Below are positions 22,156 through 31,766 of a DNA stretch of 64,000 bases, piece by piece. Position numbers and translations under genes: made by a program. Under the pieces are notes generated by a model that did not search any database, was not told the DNA's origin, and worked only from the letters and a program-made list of their open reading frames with translations. The number at the start of each line of letters is the position of its first letter. Positions within the stretch are counted from its first letter, which is position 1. This DNA comes from Symbiodinium natans (lineage: Eukaryota; Sar; Dinophyceae; Suessiales; Symbiodiniaceae), in NCBI GenBank assembly GCA_905221605.1, contig CAJNDS010000040.1:62001-126000 (forward strand), in the 5' to 3' direction.

Positions 22156-23352
22156 AGGGTTTAGGGTTTAGGGTTTGGGGTTTGGGTTTGGGGTTTCAGG
22201 GCTTAGCACTTAAGGCTTAGGGTTCGGGATGAAAAAATCTTCGTGGAGGAACTCACAGTTCCCCCCGCACCTGTCAAGGATGGCGAAGACAAGCCTTGAA
22301 GCACGACAGCATCACATCACCCGAAGGTTTCGGACTTACGGTTTGGGGCTCAGGGTTTAGGCTATTGTGAGCTCTTGTGCAGGAGATTCCCCGTGTGGGG
22401 TTTCGGGTGCAATGGTTGGGGTTCCCTTGGGTTTCGCAGGGTGCGGGCCCTTCGCATTGACAGCTTGCAACTGTACCGATGTTGGGGTTCCTCCAATCAG
22501 GGCTCTTGTATTTTGGTGGGTACCCTACTTCAAGAAAATTCGCATAGAAATGCGCCCGAACCATCCCGAACTCTAACGCGTGATGTGGAACACCTGCCTG
22601 CTTCTCGGCTTTGGCGCGCTGACTTTTGGGTGCAAAGTTTCGCGAATTTCCCTAAACCCTAAACCCTACACCCTAAACCCTACAAGGATGATTGCGGATG
22701 GGCTCAGTCGCAGCATCCATGCCTGCGCCACCATAAATACTCGGAGAGCCCATCTAGCAGATACAGACGAACTACATGCCCAACACCATACATGTTACAG
22801 CCAGGGGGCAACAGGTAGCAGACGCCCGTCATGTAGAAGCCTCGCAGGGCACTGCCCCCCGCCATTGAGCCATGGCACGAAGCCCACGAACCTCTGAAAA
22901 AAAGCTCACAACCCCCCGGAAAAAGACACAAGACCCAAACCTGAAAACCTGCTGCCCCCCCCCCCCCCCCCAATTACAAAACCCTACACCACCAACTCAT
23001 TTTTTCAAGAACCCTAGCTACGGGGGAACCCAGAAGGCCCCAAGCCTCCCAGAACCCAAACGAAGCCCAAGGCTGAAGCTTCGGGTTCAGGATTCAGGGT
23101 TTCGGCACTAAACCCCTAAACCCCTACAACCCTAAAACCCCTAAACCCCTTAACCCTAAAACCCTAACCCCTTCCCCTTGCCCAAGCTGGGCATCCTGTG
23201 CAGTCTTCAGCCCATGGTGGCAGATGGAAGTCCGAGATGAGAGCTGCTGGGGTTTGGTGCGTTCACTGCTTGAGGGTTTAGGGTTTAGGGTTTAGGGTTT
23301 AGGGTTTAGGGTTTGGGGTTTGGGGTTTGGGGTTTGGGGTTTAGGGTTTAGG
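22156..23352. repeat. Scattered telomere-like islands
   Basis: TTTAGGG/TTTGGGG units at 22156-22235 and 23273-23352, CCCTAAA units at 22649-22684 and 23101-23172. The sequence between them has no recognisable gene. A poly-C tract lies at 22954-22971. Confidence 0.85.
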
Positions 23353-24712
23353 GGCTTTGGGTTGAAGGCTTCGGGGGCAGAGGCCTTAGCGCCTTTCAGG
23401 CTCAGAGTTTGGGGGGTGTTTTTTCTAAAGCAGCTTAGGGGTTCTGAGTCGAACTCGCATGCGTGGACGTGGACTTGTCCCCCATGCTGTCGAGCACATG
23501 TCGCGGAAGCGCAAAGCGAAATCCATCCATCTCCAACATCATGTTTTAATCTAGATATATCCTTCAGACAAGGAAGGAAATACAAAATGACTTACAAGTA
23601 AAATTGTAGAATAAACACAGAATAGATTTATCCAAGGTAACAAATCAAAAATATTGAAATGCATCCCAAGTCGGCAAGAAGTCAAAACCAGCTATGATTC
23701 CGTTACATCATGGAAACAAGACCTCTCGGATGATAACGTTCCAGTGTGCTGATCCTCTCTTTCCGTCCATCTGTAACATTCTGGTCTGATTTCGAATGCT
23801 GTGGTCCTCGTCTTGTTGTTCATCGTAAATGTCCAAATTGTAGGTGTGCACTTTTGTTACATCTTGTACGCGAGTTGTTGACTTCTTTTAGGGGGGGGTT
23901 GCGGACGCGCTGCAAGCTCTTTCCCCTTTCAAAGAGACAGACGTGAATGCCGAGCGACAGCAAAAGAGGTCCTCCGTCGCGTGACACCTCACATCTACAA
24001 ACCCTACACCCAACATAGTACACCCTAAACTGGGAATGCTGGCTGAAACTTTAAGCATGTAGCTGTTGGGAAGTCGAGAGCTGCAGAGAAGACCTGAGAA
24101 AACCTCCAAAATGAGAAACTATTCACCCATGAACTGCACAGTCCTGGAACCCGAAAACCCTGAACCCCAGCTCTCCACGCTAGTCCAACACTCGACGCAT
24201 CTTGACGGCTCTAACGGTTATATAGCTTGCAGAGCGGATGCAACCGGTACGTTCCCTGTCCTCAAGGGGCTCGACGCACAAGGGCGTGTGAGGCCGCAGC
24301 CTGAAGAAGCTGACAAACACTTGTGCAACAACAGCATAACAACAGCCCATCAACAAGCACATGAAGTACCGAAGCTTGGCTGCCTTAAGAAGCACAGGGG
24401 CCGACAACCATGCGAATGAAGCGCGCTGGGGGGAGTTCCACGAGACGGTGCGTCACGGCTGCGATATGTCTTTTTTTCATTAGCAGCCTGGACAAGGCCG
24501 AATTAGCACCATTCGTCTCAGACCGTCGCCGCATTGTGCCAACGTTCTGGGCGCTGTATTTCAGAAGCTGCGAGGTGCAATGAATCGTCATGGGCTCAGA
24601 CAGCCGGCCGTCCGCGTCTTGCAGGCCGAAAGCCATGGAATGAAAACGTGCTCTCGCAAGAGATGTGAAAGCAGCAGCTGCCGGGGCCCCATGAAAGCAC
24701 CATGCTGCAGGC
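23353..24712. other. Intergenic or 3' region of the next gene, no gene called
   Basis: Composition changes here from telomere-like islands to unique sequence. Short frames (24066-24419 plus, 24180-24407 minus) have no recognisable features. Part of 24400-24712 may be the 3' untranslated region of the minus-strand gene at 24713-26158. Confidence 0.45.
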
Positions 24713-26158
24713 TCAGTCGTCAAAGATCTGCACTTCATCCGCTACGAAGGCCTGGAAGAAGGTGTGATTCTCGGTGTCACCGACGAGGTTCTCCTTGGTC
24801 ACATACTTTACGCCGCCCCAGGTCCAAAGAGCATAGGAATCCCGGTCGTCCTCGCATGCTTGGAGGTATACCACGTGGTTCGCCTCCGCACCAACAGGGC
24901 CAGTGAAGATTTCTCCGCTGTTGTTAATGCCCGGTTGGGAGGCACTCTCGGACGCTTTTTGTAATGGATCGGCATCCACTGACAAGAGTGCAACCCCGTT
25001 TGAACTGACGATGTCGCAAGCCTCCTGGAGGGCAGCTGCACGGCTGGCCGTGCTGCTGAGCTCTTCCGTCCTGCACTTCTCGCTGATGAGGGATCTGCAC
25101 ATGGCCATCGTAACCTCATCGCTCTGGCCCTCGATTTTGTCCCACCGCTCGAAGGTCTCCGGGTCCTTTTCCTTGATGCCAGAGTACATGACGTTGATAG
25201 CCGATGGCTCAGGGCAGTCTTCCAAGAACTCCTTGAGGTGACTCATCGTAGCATAGGTCCACATGCCGGTGAGCCCAGCAGAGAGGCGGGGTGTGTAGTC
25301 CTGCGGATCACATTGCTGAAAGCATCCGGGTGCTGTTGGGTCGCCGTTCCTTTCGAGTTCCACCAGTCCGGGCTGCAGGGTGTAGATGTTCGGGCAAGGC
25401 TCGAGTCGTTCCAGAATCCGACCTGTCCAGAAGAGGCGCACGCCCATCTTGATGGCTTGGGCCGGAGCTGCCCAGCTCAGAGCCCCAAGGCTGGCGACCC
25501 AACCGCAAGTGCCACTACCCAGTTGATTGGGGCTGCCTGTGAGGACGGTGCGCAAGATGGAGCACATGCTGTAGCCCACCAGGCCCTTGCCGTCCAGCAC
25601 TTCAGCCTGGGGCGGCTCCACCTCACGATCCACATCTCCGACGGAGCCAGCCACCCAGGAAGGATACTCGCCCCAGTCGGTCACGGCCACACTGGTGAAC
25701 TTCGGCGCCAGCTCGTAACGGTGCACCAGTTCCCATGAAGTCCGGATGGCTGCATTGATAGCTTTGCAAGTGTCATCCTTCGGGTTCTCCGCACAGAAAG
25801 CATCCACACCAAGCTCCTCCTCCATGGCCTTTATGACTTCCTTGACTCCTTGTCCAGAATGCTCCGTCCAATCCACTTGTGTGCACTCGGCCCAGGTGTT
25901 GTCTTGCTTGATAGCCGCCGGGATTCGAGAACCAAGCAGGTTCACATCCGCGAAGAAGTAATCCAAGACCTGCTCAACCGTCACAGCATTCGTCACAGCA
26001 TGTGCCGCATCCGAATCTCCCATCCGTCGCTCCAACATGGTCTTGGAAACAGTCCTTTGCAAAAGCTGGCTTGCCTCCTGCTGACACTCCTCGGTTGGGG
26101 TTCCCGCGGCAGTGCCCAGAAGGAGGCCGATGACGCAGCGCATCAGGCTAATTGACAT
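24713..26158 (-). CDS. Secreted protein with papain-like (clan CA) features
   Basis: This uninterrupted minus-strand frame is the clearest single-exon gene in the window. The open frame extends to an ATG at 26293, but I place the start at the ATG ending at 26158, because from there a typical signal peptide follows: MSISLMRC, a hydrophobic core VIGLLLGTAAG, then acidic TPTEEC. Numbered from 26293, a candidate nucleophile Cys263 sits in TCGWVASLGALSW. A candidate His473 sits in ANHVVYL and is followed by acidic residues and LWTWGG, in the relative order of papain-type proteases. The NSWG asparagine of papains is replaced, and many cysteines (at least 15) suggest a disulfide-rich extracellular protein. 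The catalytic reading is inference. It could be a fold relative without activity. Antisense frames here are shadows. Confidence 0.75.
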   Translation of the reverse strand: MSISLMRCVIGLLLGTAAGTPTEECQQEASQLLQRTVSKTMLERRMGDSDAAHAVTNAVTVEQVLDYFFADVNLLGSRIPAAIKQDNTWAECTQVDWTEHSGQGVKEVIKAMEEELGVDAFCAENPKDDTCKAINAAIRTSWELVHRYELAPKFTSVAVTDWGEYPSWVAGSVGDVDREVEPPQAEVLDGKGLVGYSMCSILRTVLTGSPNQLGSGTCGWVASLGALSWAAPAQAIKMGVRLFWTGRILERLEPCPNIYTLQPGLVELERNGDPTAPGCFQQCDPQDYTPRLSAGLTGMWTYATMSHLKEFLEDCPEPSAINVMYSGIKEKDPETFERWDKIEGQSDEVTMAMCRSLISEKCRTEELSSTASRAAALQEACDIVSSNGVALLSVDADPLQKASESASQPGINNSGEIFTGPVGAEANHVVYLQACEDDRDSYALWTWGGVKYVTKENLVGDTENHTFFQAFVADEVQIFDD

Positions 26159-26293
26159 GGGGCACGACGCAGGAATCTGGGCTGCTGAGGGTCTGAAAAG
26201 TTCTCTCTGACTGTCGGTGGGACTCTCCGCCACGGTTCCGACAAGTAGACAGCTTTGCTTACGTGAAGCGCAACCAAACAAGACACTTAACAT

Positions 26294-26993
26294 TCAGGGA
26301 CTGAGCAGCTCATCTGCTGCCAAAAAACCTGACGAGTGCCGCATCCCCTCCGCGAAGTGCAAGCGGCCGCATCTGCAGTACCTTGCCTGCCAACGGATCT
26401 TATTGCTCGGCTGAGTCTGTTATTCTTTTGCGACAAAAAGCCAAAAAAACTAAGCTGCTTTCCGGGCCTGAAGGAGGATACTTGTCGCAAATGCAGGTTC
26501 CCAGTTTGGGGACAACAAACAAATCATTTCTAGCTTGCTCCTTTTGGACCGACTCCCACTAAAGCAAAACTGCAGTATATAGCCATCCTTAAGCCGAACG
26601 TGGGTTCCGAACCTGGGTTCCGAATTCGTGGGCTCTTGGGTTGTTGTTGTTCCCCCCCTCCCCCTCCGCCGGCCGGACGCCTGCGAAGCAAGCTCCGAAG
26701 CAAACCACCCGAAGCAACGAAGCTGACCCCCCCAAGCCCCAAATTCCAAGAATCAGCGTCAACATTTCCCAAAATGCGTAGCAGCACTACGGTAAGGGAT
26801 TCCCACACTGCCGATGCTTTGTGCCAGAGTTGACTGCTACACGTGAAAGCTAAAGGGATCATAGTAGTAACGTAGTTTAGGTACCATGGCGTAAAGGGTT
26901 TATACAGCACAGGTCAGTTTGCAAAACCATTGCAAAACTGGCAGTTGCAATTGCGGGCCTTTTTTTGAATTTAAAGTATTTTGGCTTCTTATG
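26294..26993. other. Upstream region of the secreted protein gene, no other gene seen
   Basis: Minus-strand frames of about 100-126 codons (26450-26910) are glycine/arginine-rich and unrecognised. The leader exon or trans-splice site of the 24713-26158 gene may lie here, but I cannot place it. Confidence 0.4.
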
Positions 26994-27340
26994 TCTGTTT
27001 GGCTATTTTGTAAAAATTTAAAACAAGAGAACGCAATCGAAGCTTTGTCAAAAAAACCGAATGAAATGGAAATCAAGTTCTAAAGAGAGAAGAGACGTTC
27101 CAGAAAAGCATGGCCCAAGTTTCGGACGCGTCAACCTGAGGAAGTTGCTATTTGGGTCTTAAGAACAGCCGGCAGCACCGCTGGAGAAGCGAACCCTTTT
27201 TGCGTCGCGTCCGGCAACTCTAGCTCAAGCTCATGCTTCACCTGCTGAAAGCCAAGTGGGTGGAGTGCAAGCTGGAAATAGCCTTGGTGAAGGCACTTCC
27301 AAGCCAACATTGGTTTTTCTTTTTGAACTTAGAAAACACT
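26994..27340 (+). mobile_element. Decayed relative of the 1.5-kb inverted-repeat element
   Basis: 26994-27090 resembles the interior of the elements at 46413 and 48472: TCTGTTTGGC.ATTTTG, GCAATCGAAGCTTTGT, AAAAAA.CGAATG.AATGG. 27306-27340 resembles their next segment (AACAT.GGT.TTTCTTTTTGAAC, then GAAAACACTGGAAAA). Between the two parts sits a fragment of a retrotransposon gag gene. No terminal inverted repeats remain visible. It is therefore an older, chimeric copy. Confidence 0.6.
27092..27305 (+). pseudogene. Ty1/copia gag fragment, 5' end only
   Basis: Plus-strand similarity to the 5' leader and first codons of the gag gene at 35742-36725: GAGACGTTCC, then a start ATG at 27110 with MAQV-SDAS, then a diverged, internally deleted stretch, then CTCAAGCTCATGCTTC and GCCAAGTGGGTGGAGT.CAAGCTGGAAAT. 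A stop follows within about nine codons, and the copy is truncated after about 200 bp. It comes from a related, not identical, element because it differs at many positions from the intact copy in this window. Confidence 0.8.
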
Positions 27341-27608
27341 GGAAAACCAAACAAAAAAGACAATTTTACTTTCCAGAATTTACAACCACGCATATAAGCT
27401 ATATTCATCAGCAAATTGAAACTTCTTTCCAGTAAACGTAAAGCTGCTTCCAACCATCCATGTCCGTGCATGCAGGCTTTCCATGCGCATACTGGCTTAC
27501 AGCATGGTAACTTGGTTGAGTGCCAGCCCACAACTTTAAAAGGGACAAAACCAAGGATGGCTGCAGCACCCTGCACACGTGATCTCTTGAGGAGCTTGCA
27601 AAGAAGCA
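27341..27608. other. No gene seen
   Basis: The reverse-strand 123-codon frame across this stretch (27238-27609) is made partly from the antisense of the gag fragment and partly from element-like sequence. It is not credible as a gene. Confidence 0.5.
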
Positions 27609-27688
27609 AGGGTTTCGGGTTTAGGGTTTAGCGTTTAGGGTTTAGGTTAAGGGTTAAGGGTTTAGGGTTTAGGATTTAGGATTTAGCT
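27609..27688 (+). repeat. Telomere-like TTTAGGG units with TTAAGGG variants
   Basis: About ten units. One of the few islands inside the otherwise telomere-repeat-poor 23.4-54.8 kb portion. Confidence 0.9.
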
Positions 27689-27718
27689 TCTCTCCTGTTT
27701 CATCCCTGTTTCGATCCG

Positions 27719-27952
27719 AACAATAATAACAATAATAACAATAATAACAATAATAACAATAATAACAAGAATAACAAGAATAACAAGAATAACAAGAATA
27801 ACAAGAATAACAAGAATAGCAAGAATAACAATAATAACAATAATAACAATAATAACAATAATAACAATAATAACAATCATTACAATAATAACAATAATAA
27901 CAATAATAACAATAATAACAAGAATAACAGATAACAATGATAACAATAATAA
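27719..27952. repeat. (AACAATAAT)n / (AACAAGAAT)n microsatellite
   Basis: About 26 units of a 9-bp repeat with a block of the AAG variant in the middle. Isoleucine/valine and cysteine/tyrosine frames on the minus strand are repeat translation. Confidence 0.95.
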
Positions 27953-28633
27953 ACGCACGCTCTTCAAAAGCACTTCTCAAGTGACAACGTGACCTTGGAG
28001 AATTTGGCGGAAGAAACTTTTTTGCATACGTGGGTCACAAAGGGCAGACTCCCTGACAAATCAAAGTTTAATTACCGCTGTTGCATGCATGAACATTCAC
28101 CCTTCGCCTACTCCGCCGGGTAAAGATCAGGCAGGCCAAGCAACACAGTGACGTGTCCAAGAGTGTGTACGTGTGTTTGTCCTTCTGCTGTCTTGTTGAA
28201 TAAGACTTTGAGCAATCTTGCGTAAATTCGAAGAATTGAAAAACATGCCGGTTTAGTTTTGGGGTCGGAAGTTTTCCGCAGGGTAAAAGCCGTGGATTTG
28301 TGGAGCGCATCTTGTGAGCGAGTAGGAAAGAGGTTGCGAGTGACGCATGAAGTTGTGACCTGCTCACACGTTCGATTGAGAATCTCCGCATGATGAACAG
28401 AGGAAACGGGCTTTCAAGATCATTCCAACCTCTAACTTTGTAACTCCTGGTCAGAATCCATGGACATGCTGTTCGGACCGATCTTCGCCTTTTGCTGCAT
28501 CCTGATCACCAGCGAGCGGCCAGAGCACTTTCACCTGGAGGTTCCGGCGCAATTAGAACATATTAGAACTTTGGTTTTGCAGGTTACCGTAATGATAACC
28601 ATAATATAAAAAGCCATAATTGTCATAACCACA
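27953..28633. other. Intergenic, no gene supported
   Basis: A 107-codon minus-strand frame (28068-28391) has no recognisable feature. Confidence 0.45.
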
Positions 28634-28737
28634 ATAATAATTAAAACCAAAAAATATAAATAACCTTGATCATGACAATAGTATCATAATAATTAAAACC
28701 AAAAAATATAAATAACCTTGATCATGACAATAGTAAT
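28634..28737. repeat. 52-bp tandem duplication, AT-rich
   Basis: Two nearly perfect copies (period 52) containing AATTAAAACCAAAAAATATA and CCTTGATCATGACAATAGTA. Adjacent sequence on both sides has diverged ATAACC/ATAAT units. Confidence 0.9.
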
Positions 28738-28754
28738 AACCCTAATAATTGTCG

Positions 28755-29378
28755 ATGGTTGCCTGCCCTTCCGGGTCCTGGATCAGCGACCCTGGCAGTT
28801 TGGTGCCTTTGGAAGGCAGCTGGTTTCGAGAGCAGGCAGGAACGGCAGCAACAAAGCGTAAGGACTTGCGGAAGCAGCGCAGGCAAGAGAGGCAGCAGAA
28901 GCGGTGGCAGCGTAAGAACATGCGCAAGCAGCGCAGGCAGCAGCAAGCGCGCCAGCAGAAGAGGAAGCAAAAGAGGAAACAGAAAAGGCAGCAGCGAAAA
29001 GGCTTGTGGAAGTGGTTAAAGCACGTCATAGCGAAGCAGAAGCAGCAAATGAAGCAATGCTCATTTGCTTCTCGATTCTTGAGAGACGTCTGCAAGTCGT
29101 TGAGTTCTACAGCGCAGCAGATTTGGGAGATGGGAGATGACGTCCGCGCTAAAGTAAAGCGTTCGCCACCAGAGAGCTTTTGCAGCCGTGGCAGCCAAGT
29201 CGAGTTTGCAAAAATGCATGTTGTCTATAAGCTCGTCAGGACTACCGAGCTCCGGTGCATTCTTAAATCAGGAATTGTGTCACTGGGATTTCCTTGGAAA
29301 TTTGTTCGAGAGGAACATGAAGCACACCTGAGTGGGACTTGTTTTGACGGACCGCCCAGAGACTCCAAAACATCTTAA
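28755..29378 (+). CDS. Possible basic-repeat protein or exon, uncertain
   Basis: Open for about 207 codons from an ATG at 28755. Residues about 35-85 are a lysine/arginine/glutamine-rich repeat (RKQRRQ, RQQKRK), which could be repeat translation of an AGGCAGCAG-type minisatellite. The following about 120 residues are of normal composition and contain no motif I recognise. The frame ends inside the left inverted repeat of the neighbouring transposon (29352-29383), so the last about nine codons belong to that element. If real, it may be a gene truncated by that insertion. Confidence 0.3.
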   Translation: MVACPSGSWISDPGSLVPLEGSWFREQAGTAATKRKDLRKQRRQERQQKRWQRKNMRKQRRQQQARQQKRKQKRKQKRQQRKGLWKWLKHVIAKQKQQMKQCSFASRFLRDVCKSLSSTAQQIWEMGDDVRAKVKRSPPESFCSRGSQVEFAKMHVVYKLVRTTELRCILKSGIVSLGFPWKFVREEHEAHLSGTCFDGPPRDSKTS

Positions 29379-29383
29379 ATAAG
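29352..29383 (+). repeat. Left terminal inverted repeat of the large transposon
   Basis: Begins CCGCCCAGAGACTCC and ends TTAAATAAG. It pairs with 44801-44832; the 14-base core GAGACTCCAAAACA and the 9-base TTAAATAAG are identical in both. Confidence 0.7.
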
Positions 29384-29423
29384 TTTAAGAGTTGTTTTGC
29401 GTTCTGAATTTAAGGATGCATCT

Positions 29424-29481
29424 CTTAATTAAGGGGCCCTGATTTCTTTCTTAATTAAGACAAAATTCTTGCTTAATTTAG
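29424..29481. promoter_or_regulatory. Left subterminal TTAATTAA motifs
   Basis: CTTAATTAAG at 29424-29433 and 29450-29459, and the variant CTTAATTTAG at 29472-29481. Matching GTTAATTAAG motifs lie inside the right end. Repeated subterminal motifs are the usual transposase-binding pattern of CACTA and hAT-type elements; the role here is inferred. Confidence 0.5.
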
Positions 29482-29669
29482 GAATATTTTTCTATAGTGA
29501 TATATATCTATACTTATATACCGACATGAATCTAACAATTTCTGTGTGTAGAAATTTGGTATACATCCAAAAGCGAATATTATCAAAGTCTTTATTCCAT
29601 AAAAAACATATTTGGTAAAAAAACTCTGACCAGTGCGGGTTCTCATACGTCCCAGTTGTGCCATTTTCT

Positions 29670-30377
29670 TCACTCATCGAGTCGTGGCAGTCGGTTGCCA
29701 GCTGTGAAACGCTTTAGCACTTGCCAAGAAACTGCAGACATGGTAAAGCGGCCACCTCTGCGGCGTGCTAAAAGGGCCATGCTGTGGCCGAACGATTCGT
29801 CACGGTACGTCCAATGCTTAGTCGGATTCACACGGTCCAACCCCAACTCAAAAAGCTGGTGGGCTTTAGGTTTAACCCTAAAAAGCTTGAGGTCCAGGAA
29901 ATGACTTTCCAACCCCTCCAGCAGGAGCAAAAATTCGCGGGATGCTTGCTGGAAGAGGTCTGGCAGCCATCGTTGCTCGCTCAGACACTCGTACATGCTG
30001 TTCAAGCGGCGGCTCGCATGAATCATCGTGTTCTGAGCCGGGACAGAGGAGTCCAAGAATTTGTCTGCGATCTGCATGACACAGGGGACAAGTGTTCTCG
30101 CCTCCCCTGCCTTTGCACGAAGTTTGGGAGCTTTCATTTTCCCACGTTCCTCTGCCCTCAACATTGTAGGGACCAGTTTCGGAAGGCGGTTCTCGGAATC
30201 GTTGGCCTTGTAGTAAGCAGAGATTTCCTGGAAAATGAGAGCACACTTGTCATGGCGAGAACGGCCCGGCAAAACATACTCCTGCAGGTAGTAGAACATC
30301 GATCCAATAAAGTCACAGGTTATTCCCAGGTCCACGCAGTGAAGGAAGTCGAACTTGCAATTCTCTGAACCGAAAAG
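29670..30377 (-). pseudogene. Transposase-like gene, C-terminal exon (cut off by retrotransposon)
   Basis: The last exon, ending with TGA at 29670-29672. It encodes FGSENCKFDFLHCVDLGITC, then helical sequence and, near the end, KHWTYRDESFGHSMALLARR. The spacing of the HC.D.G and WTYRDE segments is what I recall of a large, uncharacterised dinoflagellate protein family. Its upstream part (37341-37427) lies on the other side of the copia element; the frame ...IFSIPLFGSENCK... is restored exactly when the element and one AAAAG are removed. An apparent longer frame that continues upstream into the LTR is fortuitous. A transposase role is inferred from the surrounding inverted repeats and the HC.D.G acidic motif. 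Confidence 0.7.
30373..30377. repeat. Target-site duplication AAAAG (left copy)
   Basis: Immediately outside the LTR start (TGTGAA at 30378). The identical AAAAG follows the other LTR at 37341-37345. 5-bp duplications are usual for Ty1/copia integrase. Confidence 0.95.
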
Positions 30378-30952
30378 TGTGAAAAGCAGAGCTTTAGCGC
30401 AGACTGCTTTTTCCGTTCGCACTTGAGCCAAACACGTCAGTGTTCAGCTGCACTGTCTTCAGTCAGCAAAGGTGCTCTCTCCAAGAGCAAAGGCTTCAAG
30501 TCTTCAAACGACATCTCAACTTTGTTTAGACAAAGGAGAATGCAAAAGTAACATGCAACACATCTTGGTTACTGCTTCAGGACTTCAGGTCTGTTGCAAA
30601 ACATACAGCATGCTCTCAGAATGCCTCAGTCGAGTGTCAAACGGTCACGACACGGTACGAACGACGGGGCAAGGCACACGGAGTGAGTAACGGCCAAAGT
30701 CTGTTCCTCAGAGCTTTGCTTCAGCACTTCCAGATGACTCTCAGGTCAACTCCCGAGAGCTAAAAGCCTCTCTGTGCTTCCCAAAACTCATCCTCGGACT
30801 TGCAAACCAAAACATGTCAAGTCAAAGCACCTTCATGTCATGCAAACATGCTCATGCCAAAACAAAACATGTTCTTGCCATGTCACAGCACTCATGTCCT
30901 ACACATGTACCTGCAAGCAACTAGGCAAACAAAGAAATGTCATATTTTCACA
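30378..30952 (-). repeat. 3' LTR
   Basis: 575 bp, TG...CA ends. It differs from the other LTR at about 30533 (A versus C) and about 30769 (C versus T); I saw no other difference by eye. On the element's sense strand it contains TTTGGCTCAAG (30422-30432), which matches the last 11 bases of the dinoflagellate spliced leader. Confidence 0.97.
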
Positions 30953-30960
30953 CCCCCTCA
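30953..30960 (-). other. Polypurine tract of the retrotransposon
   Basis: On the minus strand TGAGGGGG directly abuts the 3' LTR. It is short, but its position is right for the plus-strand primer. Confidence 0.75.
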
Positions 30961-30974
30961 TGCCTATTGCGCGG

Positions 30975-31766
30975 TCAGTCCTTCTTTCGTCTTTCGAGAC
31001 TTTTCCTGGCTTCTTTCACCAGGAATCGGCCTAAGCCCTGCGGATAGACACCTGTCGCTGCTATGCTAGTAGCACTCGCATGCTCGTGGTTTCCTGGGCA
31101 AACACAAGAGGATAAAGTCCAGATAAAACTTGAATCCGAACTGACGAACCACCAATGCTTCAGGATACGGTTGCCAGCTTCCTCGAAACAGCACCGGTCT
31201 ACCAAACACTCGTGCTCGAGTCCCAGTCTTTTCGCTGTTGACTTGTAGACTGTTTCTCCCCAAAGGCCAGACCCTTTAGGCCATTCGTGGGAGAGGAGGA
31301 GCCTCTCGTGGCCAGCATAGTCCTGGAAAACTGCTCGTATGCGTCTCCAGGACTTCTTGTGTACCTCCAGACTAGCTCTCCATCTCGCACGGTTCTTCAC
31401 GTCCTTTGAGAAACGCAGGTGCCTAAGGCCACTACCTGCGCTGCACGGCGTAGACAAATGTGCATACACGTAGATTCTTTCGTTAGAAGCCATCTTTTCC
31501 AGAATCCCTTTTAGCAACAAAGAAGCCTCTCTACTCAGCAAGTCTAGCTTCTTGGTGATTCCAAAGTACGCGATGTCACGTTCCCGCTTACAAGCTTGGG
31601 CTATCGCGCTTTCCTCTTCGCAACAGAGTTCCAAGACAACCATGGTGGCCTCCCCAGAAGCAACTCTGTAGGCCTCGTCCTTCCACGAGCTCGGAATTGC
31701 GAGCACTTCGTCGCAGGTATTGGGCTCTTTAAAGGTAACCGAAACGCTAGTGCCTGAAGCTTTTTC
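30975..31766 (-). CDS. Extra 3' frame of the copia element, methyltransferase-like
   Basis: It follows pol in the -1 frame from the AAAAAG tract at 31760-31766 and has no ATG at its start, so expression by frameshift is the simplest model. It continues open for about 260 codons. Motifs: VVLELCCEEESA early on, resembling a Rossmann glycine/acidic motif I; YAHLSTPCSAGSG about 60 residues later, resembling the PC motif of cytosine methyltransferases; then HEWPKGSGLWG and KHWWFVSSD. I remember this domain as a companion of dinoflagellate copia elements. Retrotransposon-borne cytosine methyltransferases have been reported in Symbiodinium, but homology to those is not shown here. Glycine motif I is poorly conserved, so activity is doubtful. 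Confidence 0.65.
   Translation of the reverse strand, partial: EKASGTSVSVTFKEPNTCDEVLAIPSSWKDEAYRVASGEATMVVLELCCEEESAIAQACKRERDIAYFGITKKLDLLSREASLLLKGILEKMASNERIYVYAHLSTPCSAGSGLRHLRFSKDVKNRARWRASLEVHKKSWRRIRAVFQDYAGHERLLLSHEWPKGSGLWGETVYKSTAKRLGLEHECLVDRCCFEEAGNRILKHWWFVSSDSSFIWTLSSCVCPGNHEHASATSIAATGVYPQGLGRFLVKEARKSLERRKKD

Noticed and set aside
24764-26155. Plus-strand frames of 66-166 codons
   Set aside because: Antisense shadows of the minus-strand secreted-protein gene.
30472-31069. Short plus-strand frames present identically at 36860-37511
   Set aside because: They lie in the two LTRs; identity reflects LTR duplication, not a gene family.
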